Below are positions 48,141-54,743 of a stretch of DNA of 54,743 bases, piece after piece. This DNA comes from CAYLUN01 sp964386865 (GTDB lineage: Bacteria > Verrucomicrobiota > Kiritimatiellia > RFP12 > UBA1067): assembly GCA_964386865.1 (NCBI GenBank), contig CAYLUN010000032.1:1-54743 (forward strand), in the 5' to 3' direction. Under the pieces are notes generated by a model. The model was given only the letters and a program-made list of their open reading frames with translations, ran no database searches and was not told the origin of the DNA. The position numbers and the translations under genes were made by a program. How positions within the stretch are numbered: the stretch's first letter is position 1; each line of letters starts with the position of its first letter.

Positions 48141-48178
48141 AGCGGCGAGGGCAGGGCTTCTACGCCCTGCCTCCCGGC
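48141..48178. repeat. REP-like hairpin after lpxD
   Basis: GGCAGGGC, loop TTCTAC, GCCCTGCC (48150-48171), about 29 bp beyond the lpxD stop. Loop and layout resemble the 42680 element (loop TTCCAC). Possible 3' end of the bamA-skp-lpxD transcript. Confidence 0.7.
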
Positions 48179-48199
48179 TGCGCCTTCCGCACCTTGACG

Positions 48200-49246
48200 T
48201 TATCGGCCGGCCAAGTCCTGGAGGCGCGCCTCCAGCTCGGCGACCTTGGCCTTGAGCTTCTCAACTTGGCGCGGCACCAAGAGCTGGGCGCCAAACTCCC
48301 GTTTGGGGCAAGCCGGCAGGCCGATGTAGTACTCGCCAGCGGGCACGCTCTTGGAGAGGCCGCTCTTGGGGCCGACCTGGGCGCGGTCGCCGATGGTCAG
48401 GTGGCCCGAAATGCCGGCCTGGGCCCAGATCAGGCAGCCGGAGCCGATGCGGGTGCTGCCGGCCACGCCGGCTTGCGCGATGATGCCGCTGTAGTCGCCG
48501 ACCTGCACGTTGTGGCCGATCTGGACGAGGTTGTCGATCTTGACGCTGTTGCCGATGCGCGTGCGGCCGAAGCGGGCGCGGTCGATCGTGGTGTTACAGC
48601 CGACCTCCACGTCGTCGCCCAGTTCCACGACGCCGATCTGCGGGATCTTCTCGATGCGGATTGAGCCGTCGGCTCCGAGCACGGGGTTGTAGCCGTAGCC
48701 GTCGCCGCCGATGCGCACGCCGGAATGCAGGATGACGCGGCATCCGAGCGTGCAGCCCTCGCGCACGGTGACCTGCGGATAGAGGTGGCAGCCCTCGCCG
48801 AGCGTGACGCCCTGGCCGATGAAAACCTGCGCTTCGATGACGCAGCGGTCGCCGATGGCCGAGCCGTCCTCGATCACGGTCCATGGGCCGACGTGGACGC
48901 CTGCCCCCAGCCGCACGTTCTGGCCGATCACGGCCGTGGGGTGCACGCCGGGCGCCCGCACCACCGGGGGCGGCGCGAACCACTCGCCCACCTTCGCGAA
49001 GGCCGCGTTGGGGTCGTCGACGCGGATAATCGCCGGAGCGGGGCAAACGCCCTGCCACCCCTGCGGCACGAGCACCGCGCTCGCGCGGGTGGCCGCCAGC
49101 TGCTTCTCATACTTCGCGTCCCGGCAGAAGCAGACGTCGCCCGGGCGGGCCTCCTCGAGGCTCGAGAGGGCAAGCAGCTCGACCTCGCCGTCGCCCGACA
49201 CCCGGCCCGACAGCTGCGCGGCGACCTCTCTGGCTCGCATCCTCAT
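48200..49246 (-). CDS. lpxD: UDP-3-O-acylglucosamine N-acyltransferase
   Basis: 348 residues. An N-terminal uridine-binding domain (LSSLEEARPGDVCFCRDAKY, SAVLVPQGW) is followed by a left-handed beta-helix of hexapeptide repeats (PTAVIGQNVRLGAGVHVGPWTVIEDGSAIGD ...), the substrate-loop GGDGYGYNP, and the catalytic histidine region VQIGHNVQVGDYSGIIAQAGVAGSTRIG. The C-terminus is a coiled coil (RQVEKLKAKVAELEARLQDL) as in trimeric LpxD. It adds the second acyl chain in lipid A synthesis, so the organism makes lipopolysaccharide-like lipid. The start ATG (49246) shares one base with the skp stop. Confidence 0.95.
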   Translation of the reverse strand: MRMRAREVAAQLSGRVSGDGEVELLALSSLEEARPGDVCFCRDAKYEKQLAATRASAVLVPQGWQGVCPAPAIIRVDDPNAAFAKVGEWFAPPPVVRAPGVHPTAVIGQNVRLGAGVHVGPWTVIEDGSAIGDRCVIEAQVFIGQGVTLGEGCHLYPQVTVREGCTLGCRVILHSGVRIGGDGYGYNPVLGADGSIRIEKIPQIGVVELGDDVEVGCNTTIDRARFGRTRIGNSVKIDNLVQIGHNVQVGDYSGIIAQAGVAGSTRIGSGCLIWAQAGISGHLTIGDRAQVGPKSGLSKSVPAGEYYIGLPACPKREFGAQLLVPRQVEKLKAKVAELEARLQDLAGR

Positions 49247-49866
49247 CACTTCTTCTCGGGGGCCGCCGCCTTGGCTTGCGCCTCTTTGGCGTCCTTCTCC
49301 TTGGCGTCTTTTTCTTTGGCCTCTTTGCGGACCTTGGGATCCACGCCCATGCGCTTCAGAACGTCGTCGGTCACATCGAGCTTGGCGTCAAAGTAGGCCA
49401 GCGACGTGCCGTCGAGAATGATCGCGTACTTGCTCTCTTGGGCGAACTTCGCGAGAACCTCGCGGAGGTCGCCCGTAACCTGGCGCAGCAGGCGCGTGTT
49501 CAGCTCGCTCAGCTCGCGCTGGTACTTCTGCCTCTCCGAATTCCAATCGCGATCGGCTTCGACGAGCACGTCGCGGTGCTTCATGACCTTATCTTCGGCC
49601 TCGGCCTTCGCCTTATCGTTGAGCGCCGGGTTGCGGGCCTCCTTGACCGCCCGTTCGTAGTCTTCATTGAGTTGTTCGACGCGGTCGCGCTGCTTGTCCA
49701 GCTTGGCCTTAAGCTCCTTGTCCGTATCCTGCATCAGCTTGCGATCCCGCGTGCTGTTAGGATGGAACTGCACAAGGTCCATCATGTTGACGACCACCGT
49801 CTTCTCCTGCGCAACCAGAACCGTCGCGGCCAGGGCGGCCGCCAAAAAAACGCTCGCTCGTTTCAT
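49246..49866 (-). CDS. skp: OmpH/Skp-type periplasmic chaperone
   Basis: 206 residues: a signal peptide (KRASVFLAAALAATVLVAQE), a short beta-strand region (KTVVVNMMDLVQF), a long coiled-coil pair (NSTRDRKLMQDTDKELKAKLDKQRDRVEQL ... QRELSELNTRLLRQVTGDL), a C-terminal strand region (YAIILDGTSLAYFDAKLDVTDDVLKRMG) and an unusual Lys/Glu/Ala tail (EAKEKDAKEKDAKEAQAKAAA). This tentacle design holds unfolded outer-membrane proteins on their way to BamA. It sits between bamA and lpxD on the same strand, the standard Gram-negative order. Confidence 0.9.
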   Translation of the reverse strand: MKRASVFLAAALAATVLVAQEKTVVVNMMDLVQFHPNSTRDRKLMQDTDKELKAKLDKQRDRVEQLNEDYERAVKEARNPALNDKAKAEAEDKVMKHRDVLVEADRDWNSERQKYQRELSELNTRLLRQVTGDLREVLAKFAQESKYAIILDGTSLAYFDAKLDVTDDVLKRMGVDPKVRKEAKEKDAKEKDAKEAQAKAAAPEKK

Positions 49867-49877
49867 GTCACCCTTTC

Positions 49878-49901
49878 GCGGGCGGGCGCGAGGCCCGCCC
49901 C
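49878..49901. repeat. REP-like hairpin between bamA and skp
   Basis: GGGCGGGC (49880-49887), loop GCGAG, GCCCGCCC (49893-49900), placed in the 43-bp gap between the bamA stop and the skp start. Confidence 0.7.
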
Positions 49902-49909
49902 TCTAAGCA

Positions 49910-52261
49910 CTATTCAAACCCGATGGCAAACGAGAAGAACTCCTCGTCCGTGTAGCTGTCGTCTTCCACCACCGGCTTGGCGAAGTCGAAGCGGATCGGG
50001 AAGCCGGGGATGTCGATGCGGACGCCTACGCCGGCCGACACGCACACGTCCGACAGCTGGGGATCGAACGCGTCCTCGCCGAGCGAGCCGATGTCCACGA
50101 AGGTCGCGAGGCGCACAGCCTTGAACACCGGGACCGTGTACTCGGCGGTGACGAGAGCCAGCGTCTGGCCGCCGATCGGGGCATGGTCGCCGCTCGAGTC
50201 GAACAACTTCGAGCCGATGTCGCGGTATTCGACGCCGCGGATCGAGCGCGGGCCGCCCAGGAAAAGCTTCTCGTAGATCGGCAGCTCGCCGCTGTAGGCG
50301 TCGACCGTCTCAAAGCGGCCGCGCAGGCTCAGCACGTGCTTGTACCACGGCATGCTGAACCAGTGGCGATAGTTGGCGCCAAACTTGTAGTATTCGTTCT
50401 CGCCGAGGATGCCTTCGGAGGCCTCGCCGAACACCGTCGTCTGGTAGCCCTTGGTCGGCACGAACGCCTTGTCGCGCGTATCGTGCGCCCAGTACAAGCG
50501 GACCACGCTGTTGAGGGCGTCGCCGTACTCGTCGTCCTGGTATTCGAAGTACTTGTTCGCGGTTCCGCCCCACGTGGACGGCGTGGAGCCTTCGCCGTCT
50601 TCCGTAAACCAGAGGGAGTCGTCCACATCGTCCATCTGAACCAGCTCGAGGGTGTAACGCGCGCCCACGCGGCCCAGCTTGACGGGGTAGGAGAGGCCGA
50701 CCGAGCCGCCCGTGCGGATCTCGTCGTACTCGTCATACCAGCGCATCCGGCGGTACAGCTCGACGGTCAGCGCGAGCGGGCGGTCGAGGAACCAAGGCTC
50801 CGTCCACGACACCTCCGCGGTTTGGCGCTGCGTTCCGACCTCGAGGCCCAGGCGGGCCTTCTGGCCGGCGCCCGTGAAATCGGACCAGTTCAAGATGTCG
50901 AAGTTGCTCTGAGAGACTTCGATAAAGCCGACCACGCCATCCTCGCTGGAGAAGCCCGCGCCAACCATGAAGTTGCCCGTGCGTTGCTCTTCCACCTCGT
51001 AGACCAGGTCGCGCTTGTTCCCTTCCGCCCCTTCCGTGACATGCCGGACGTTGGCGAAGTAGCCGAGGTTCTTCAGGCGGTTTTCGCTGACCCCGATGCG
51101 AACCTCGTTCATGATCTCGCCGGGGCTGACCAGAATTTCGCGGCGGATGACCTTGTCCTTCGTCTTATTGTTGCCGCGGATCACGATGTTGCGGATGTAA
51201 ACCAGCTCGCCCTCGCGGACCTCGAAGGTGATCGCCATGCGGCCGGGCTTGCCGGGGATGGGCTCCTTGACCGCTCGGACCGCGGTGTCCACGTAGCCGC
51301 GCGAGCCGTAGTAGTCGCGGATGTCTTTGGCCGCGTCGTCCAGGGTCTGCTGGCCCGCCACCATGTCTGTCTGCAGGCGGGCGTTCGCGGCCAGCACCTC
51401 GTTCTCGGGGAAGAGCTTCACGCCGCGGATCGCGGTGGACTCCACCGTGTAGACGTCGCCTTCGGTCACCTCGAAGACCATGTCCACCTTCTCCTTGCCG
51501 ACCTTCTCCGACACGGGGTATGCGACCTTGGCGTCGAGGAAGCCGCGGTTCTTGTAGATGTCTTCGGCGAGCTGGCGGGCGTCTTCGAGATCCTGCTGCG
51601 ACACCGGCGTGTCCGAGAACCAGCCGCGCGGGTCATACCAGGGCCGCTGGCCGAATGAGGAGCGCAGCTCCTCTTCGGGGATCGACGGGTTGTTGGTGAA
51701 ACGATACTTGCGGATCTTGACGCGCTCGCCCTCTTCGACCGTGAAGGTCACGTTCGCGAAGCCCGCGCTGCCCTCGATCGGCTGGATCTCGGCGCCGATC
51801 TTGACAGTCGGGAAGAACTTCTTCACATACTCGTCGCGGATCTTGCCGGCCTTGGTCGTCAGGATCGGCTCGTCGATGTAGTCGCCGCTCTTCAGCTCCG
51901 ACAGCTTGCGGATCTTGGTTTCGCTCAGGTAGTCCGAGCCCTTGATCGCCAGCGGCTCCTGAAAGCGGTAGCGGCGTTTGACCACGTAGATCACGTTGTA
52001 GCCGTCGGCCACCTTCTCCAGTTCCACGCCCGCATAACCGAAGCGCCCCGTGTCGAGCAGCGCGCGCACATCTTTCGAGAGCGCCTCCTGCGAGACTTCC
52101 GCGCCGGCTTTGACGCCGCAGTAGGAGAGCACGTCCGTGGCGTCGGAGCCGAACTGGTCGAGCGTACGAACCTTCACCTCTTTGACCGTGTTCTCGGCAC
52201 CGATCGCCCATCCGGCCGCGCAGATCGCAACAGCCACCCACGCACGACATGATATACGCAT
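49910..52261 (-). CDS. bamA: Outer-membrane protein assembly factor BamA
   Basis: 783 residues. Signal peptide RISCRAWVAVAICAAGWAIGA, then POTRA domains (KEVKVRTLDQFGSDATDVLSYCGVKAGAEVSQEALSKDVRAL; YRFQEPLAIKGSDYLSETKIRKL; later ones with VREGELVYIRNIVIRGNNKTKDKVIRRE) and a 16-stranded barrel (about 430-783), including the lid-loop-type FLGGPRSIRGVEYRD. It inserts beta-barrel proteins into the outer membrane. The final residues are FFSFAIGFE, ending in Glu, so the terminal aromatic of the beta-signal is displaced by one residue. The start at 52261 follows AGAGGAG. First gene of the bamA-skp-lpxD run. Confidence 0.95.
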   Translation of the reverse strand: MRISCRAWVAVAICAAGWAIGAENTVKEVKVRTLDQFGSDATDVLSYCGVKAGAEVSQEALSKDVRALLDTGRFGYAGVELEKVADGYNVIYVVKRRYRFQEPLAIKGSDYLSETKIRKLSELKSGDYIDEPILTTKAGKIRDEYVKKFFPTVKIGAEIQPIEGSAGFANVTFTVEEGERVKIRKYRFTNNPSIPEEELRSSFGQRPWYDPRGWFSDTPVSQQDLEDARQLAEDIYKNRGFLDAKVAYPVSEKVGKEKVDMVFEVTEGDVYTVESTAIRGVKLFPENEVLAANARLQTDMVAGQQTLDDAAKDIRDYYGSRGYVDTAVRAVKEPIPGKPGRMAITFEVREGELVYIRNIVIRGNNKTKDKVIRREILVSPGEIMNEVRIGVSENRLKNLGYFANVRHVTEGAEGNKRDLVYEVEEQRTGNFMVGAGFSSEDGVVGFIEVSQSNFDILNWSDFTGAGQKARLGLEVGTQRQTAEVSWTEPWFLDRPLALTVELYRRMRWYDEYDEIRTGGSVGLSYPVKLGRVGARYTLELVQMDDVDDSLWFTEDGEGSTPSTWGGTANKYFEYQDDEYGDALNSVVRLYWAHDTRDKAFVPTKGYQTTVFGEASEGILGENEYYKFGANYRHWFSMPWYKHVLSLRGRFETVDAYSGELPIYEKLFLGGPRSIRGVEYRDIGSKLFDSSGDHAPIGGQTLALVTAEYTVPVFKAVRLATFVDIGSLGEDAFDPQLSDVCVSAGVGVRIDIPGFPIRFDFAKPVVEDDSYTDEEFFSFAIGFE

Positions 52262-52345
52262 GACTTCGACTCCTCTAAGGATTGCAAACACAAGCGGAAA
52301 CGGCCGTGGCCCGCGAACCACCGCCGCTTTTTATTGCGTCGGGTT

Positions 52346-52374
52346 ATTAAACCGGATTTCGAGCCGGAACACAA
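52346..52374 (-). promoter_or_regulatory. Candidate promoter of bamA-skp-lpxD
   Basis: TTGTGT (52369-52374), 17-bp spacer, TTTAAT (52346-52351) on the minus strand, about 85 bp before the bamA ATG. Confidence 0.4.
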
Positions 52375-52413
52375 GCCCGGATGCGGAGGGCGGCCGCGTC
52401 GGCGACCGCGTCC

Positions 52414-53250
52414 TTACCGCTGGTAGACGCTGGGGTCGAGCGGCCGGATGTTAAAGTCGGGCTTCCAGTTCGGCGAGGCGCTGTAGAAACGCATGGCCGT
52501 GTTGAACACCAGATCCTCGATCACCGCCTCGCCGTGTCCGTCCCCGCGCATGTATTCGACCACCTTGACCAGCGACAGCGGATCCGAGACGCCCCAGTCG
52601 GCCGAGCCGTTCACGATCACGCGCTCGTGGCCGTACTGCCTGACCATGGCCGACACCCGCTGGGGGTTCAGCTTGGAGTACGGGTAGACCGTCATGCCCG
52701 CGAAGCACCCCGCGTCCAGCGTGAGCTTGATGGTCTCCTCGGTGTTGTGGTCCACGTCGATGCGCGCCACGGTGAACCCCTCGGCCTTGATGATGTCGAG
52801 GATGCGCCGCGTGCCGCGCAGCTTGTCTACGTGCGGGGTGTGCAGAACCACCGGCATCCGGCGCTCCTCCGCCAGCCGCAGCTGCCGGATCATGGCGCGC
52901 TCCTCGTTGGGGGTGTTGAGGTTGAGCCCGACCTCGCCCAGCGCCACGCAGCGCGGGTGGTCCAGGTACGGGGCGAGCCCGTCGATCACCTCGTCCGCCA
53001 GCGCGCGGTCCTCCGCCTCCTTGGGGTTCATCGCGATGGCGCAGTAGTGGTCGATGCCGAAGCGCGCCGCCCGGACGGTCTCGAACTCGAGAATCAGCTG
53101 GAAATAGTCGAAGAACGAGCCGGCGTAGCGGCGGTTCGACCCGAGCCAAAACGAAGGCTCGACGCAGGCGCGGATCCCAGCCCGGTAGAGGGCCTGATAC
53201 TCGTCCGTCGTGCGCGACAGCATGTGGATGTGCGGTTCGATGATCGTCAT
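52414..53250 (-). CDS. TatD-type metal-dependent hydrolase
   Basis: 278 residues. Metal-binding residues in amidohydrolase order: HIH in IIEPHIHMLSRTTDEY, Glu in CVALGEVGLNLN, His in MPVVLHTPHVDKL, His in ARIDVDHNTEET, and Asp in VNGSADWGVSDPLS. TatD-like proteins include nucleases and hydrolases of secondary metabolism; the stretch FLGSNRRYAGSFFDYFQ-like FWLGSNRRYAGSFFDYFQ resembles the TatD-type proteins (EboB) of the ebo clusters, though no other ebo gene is visible here. The ATG at 53248-53250 follows AGAGGCGACT; the frame extends upstream without conservation. A polytopic membrane gene precedes it by 19 bp, so they are probably cotranscribed. Confidence 0.82.
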   Translation of the reverse strand: MTIIEPHIHMLSRTTDEYQALYRAGIRACVEPSFWLGSNRRYAGSFFDYFQLILEFETVRAARFGIDHYCAIAMNPKEAEDRALADEVIDGLAPYLDHPRCVALGEVGLNLNTPNEERAMIRQLRLAEERRMPVVLHTPHVDKLRGTRRILDIIKAEGFTVARIDVDHNTEETIKLTLDAGCFAGMTVYPYSKLNPQRVSAMVRQYGHERVIVNGSADWGVSDPLSLVKVVEYMRGDGHGEAVIEDLVFNTAMRFYSASPNWKPDFNIRPLDPSVYQR

Positions 53251-53269
53251 AGTCGCCTCTTCTTTCTCT

Positions 53270-53980
53270 TTAACGCCGCCCGCCACCCGCCGGTTCACGT
53301 CCCGGCGCGGCCGGCCGGGTGTGGACGCCGATCTCCAGACACATCAGGGCCCAGAAGCAGCCGATCAGGCCAGCCACGTGCGACTGGAGCGCAGGCGGGA
53401 GGCTGTAGATAATGAACATGCTGGGGCACCAGAGCGCCCAGTTCGCGATCAGGTTCGGGACGACCAGCCGCCGGTACCACCCCCTGCCGAGCAGCGGCGC
53501 CACCTCGTGCCAGCGGTAGTCGCGGGCCTTCCAGAGGTGGGCCACCGCCGCAACCGGCGAGGCGAAAAAGGCCGTGTAGCCGCACTGGTCGGTGACCACC
53601 TTGCACACGAGGGTCCACAGGTCGGTGCCGTCGCCGTACAGGTAGCCTTGAAAGGCGTAGAACAGCGGCAGGATCAGCCCGACGGGCGCCCAGAAGCCCA
53701 CGACGAACAGCGCCGCCCGGCCCGGCTGGCGCGGCCGCAGGCTCGGAAGGGCCAGGCAGAAAAGATAAGGCGCCACCCCGCAGAAGAAGAAGTAGCTGGC
53801 GAACGAAAAGGCGACCCCGTACCGCTCCTGCCAGCCCGCCACGATCTCCAGCGCGGCGCGGACGGCGGGCGCCCAGAGATATCCGGCCAGCAGCGCGCAC
53901 GCGGCCGCCTGCAGAACCAGCCCGGGAACCAGGTTGGCGCGGGCGGCCACCAGGCCGATCTTCCACGGATTCGCTTCCAT
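53270..53980 (-). CDS. Polytopic membrane protein, possibly Mpv17/PMP22-like
   Basis: 236 residues with about five to six hydrophobic segments (GLVLQAAACALLAGYLWAP, FASYFFFCGVAPYLFCLAL, ALFVVGFWAPVGLILPLFYAF, YTAFFASPVAAVAHLW, VVPNLIANWALWCPSMFIIYSL, VAGLIGCFWALMCLEIG). The pattern NWALWCPSMFIIYSLPPALQ with a following W resembles the Mpv17/PMP22 signature W-P-x5-NF-x2-VP, but the match is loose. Positive residues are concentrated in the loop LGRGWYRRL and the C-terminus. ATG 53980 has an AGGGG site; a longer frame to 54016 lacks one. Function unknown; linked to the TatD-type gene by a 19-bp gap. Confidence 0.55.
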   Translation of the reverse strand: MEANPWKIGLVAARANLVPGLVLQAAACALLAGYLWAPAVRAALEIVAGWQERYGVAFSFASYFFFCGVAPYLFCLALPSLRPRQPGRAALFVVGFWAPVGLILPLFYAFQGYLYGDGTDLWTLVCKVVTDQCGYTAFFASPVAAVAHLWKARDYRWHEVAPLLGRGWYRRLVVPNLIANWALWCPSMFIIYSLPPALQSHVAGLIGCFWALMCLEIGVHTRPAAPGREPAGGGRR

Positions 53981-54119
53981 CGCCCCTATGTTTGCAGAAC
54001 CCCGGACGGCGATCAAGCCTCAAACGCCCGCTCCGCCGCCGCGCGAGAAAACCACTATCCAAATCGCCCCCGTTTCGCTATGTTAGTGGCGTTTCACGCT
54101 AATTAAAGGAGCGCGGCCT

Positions 54120-54743
54120 GTGAAAGACATCTATGTCCAAGCCCAGAAGGATCACATCCTGTCCCTATGCACCGCCTCGCCGATTCAGGCGCTCACGGAG
54201 CTGGTCTGGAACGCGCTGGACGCCGACGCCTTCGATGTGAAGGTCGACGTCATCCAGAACCCGCTGGGCGGCATCGACGCCATCCGCGTGTCCGACGATG
54301 GCCTGGGCGTCAACGCGCTCCAGGCGAACACCTTTTTCGGCAATCTGGGCGGCTCCTGGAAGCGCGACGCCGTGAAGACCCCGCTCTCGGGCCGCGTGCT
54401 TCACGGCTGCAAGGGCAAGGGGCGCTTCAAGGCGTTCGGCCTCGGCAACCACGTCGAATGGCGCACCACCATGCAGACCGACGCCGGCCTGCGCTCCTTC
54501 GTGCTCGCCGGCGCGGCCGAGGACCCCAGCCACTTCACCCTGACGGACGTGGCCACGCCCGGCCCCGGAACCGGAACCGAGGTGCTGATCTCCGAGATCC
54601 GCACGCCGCTCGGCTCGCTGCTCGACACGTCCTGGGCCGTCCAGCAGCTGGCCTCCCACTTCGCGCTCTACCTCAAAGCCTACCCCAACGTGCGCATCTA
54701 CTTCCAGGGGCTGCTGGTCAACCCGGTCATCGTGCAGCACGCC
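54120..54743 (+). CDS. GHKL-type ATPase (Hsp90/MutL/MORC-like), 3' end cut by window
   Basis: A frame of 208 codons begins at GTG 54120-54122 (AAAGGAG lies 9 bp upstream) and runs to the window edge without a stop. Bergerat-fold ATP motifs are visible: N-box in ALTELVWNALDADAFDVKVDV, G1 box IRVSDDGLGV, and G2-like HGCKGKGRFKAFGLG, with a NLGGSWKR lid segment between them. The following beta-strand region (GTGTEVLISEI) fits the remainder of a GHKL domain. Proteins with this N-terminus and long unknown C-terminal parts include DNA-repair, MORC-like and some defence-associated ATPases; which applies cannot be seen because the rest lies outside the window. Confidence 0.78.
   Translation, partial: MKDIYVQAQKDHILSLCTASPIQALTELVWNALDADAFDVKVDVIQNPLGGIDAIRVSDDGLGVNALQANTFFGNLGGSWKRDAVKTPLSGRVLHGCKGKGRFKAFGLGNHVEWRTTMQTDAGLRSFVLAGAAEDPSHFTLTDVATPGPGTGTEVLISEIRTPLGSLLDTSWAVQQLASHFALYLKAYPNVRIYFQGLLVNPVIVQHA

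Overview
The window is about 54.7 kb of GC-rich bacterial chromosome. It carries an outer-membrane biogenesis set (bamA, skp/ompH, lpxD), many exported or lipid-anchored glycoside hydrolases, Tat-exported oxidoreductase and TIM-barrel proteins, DUF1080, DUF4832, PmoA/DUF6807 and FG-GAP proteins, an NDH-2 and a DegP-like protease. Together these point to a Gram-negative polysaccharide degrader of the PVC superphylum, most likely Kiritimatiellota or Verrucomicrobiota. This is inference from gene content; there is no rRNA or other phylogenetic marker here, and I see no tRNA gene, CRISPR array, transposase or integrase.

Layout. 1-2161 (minus) holds a cytosine-5 DNA methyltransferase fused in one frame to a BsuBI/PstI-type restriction endonuclease, cut by the left edge, with a 58-residue ribbon-helix-helix protein just upstream. 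This stretch is visibly less GC-rich than the rest. 2166-8048 (minus) is a rhamnose-glycan directon: sirtuin, GH106-type rhamnosidase, esterase/five-bladed-propeller fusion, a GH78 C-terminal remnant and L-rhamnose mutarotase. 8222-9870 (plus) is an NCS1-like permease with a translationally coupled two-helix small protein, followed by a 115-bp GC-rich tandem repeat. 10236-14649 holds an acyl-CoA synthetase, peptide deformylase, an FG-GAP repeat protein and two broken genes (YkgJ-like and ORF6N-like). 14755-20165 (minus) holds rhamnulokinase, a DUF3604 PHP-type protein, a Tat-exported FAD oxidoreductase and a PmoA/DUF6807 protein.

20328-25766 (plus) starts with a tandem two-domain ArsR-like regulator with clear operator sites, then glycerol kinase, a GH92 alpha-mannosidase and a DUF1080 lipoprotein. 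25949-32864 is a further hydrolase cluster (Tat TIM-barrel, DUF4832, GH106-like, SGNH-like). 32981-34908 is the agmatine-to-putrescine pair aguA-aguB. 35165-39152 holds a small lipoprotein, a DUF255/YyaL-type protein and NDH-2. 39352-44171 holds an exported GH2 beta-galactosidase and an exported beta-helix protein. 44342-47721 holds a TrmH-type RNA methyltransferase, an AEC permease and an HtrA protease. 48200-52261 (minus) is bamA-skp-lpxD. The right end has a TatD-type hydrolase, a polytopic membrane protein and the start of a GHKL ATPase.

How the genes fit. Rhamnosidases, a mutarotase and rhamnulokinase make a dispersed route for releasing and phosphorylating L-rhamnose from plant or algal glycans. 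GH92, GH2 and the esterase/propeller fusion widen the substrate range. The most unusual items are the single-chain methyltransferase-PstI-type nuclease with its possible ribbon-helix-helix controller, a long structured leader on htrA together with a catalytic Asp-to-Glu change in HtrA, the ArsR operator arrangement, and several families of short repeats, including GC-rich hairpins of which one appears to lie inside a coding gene.
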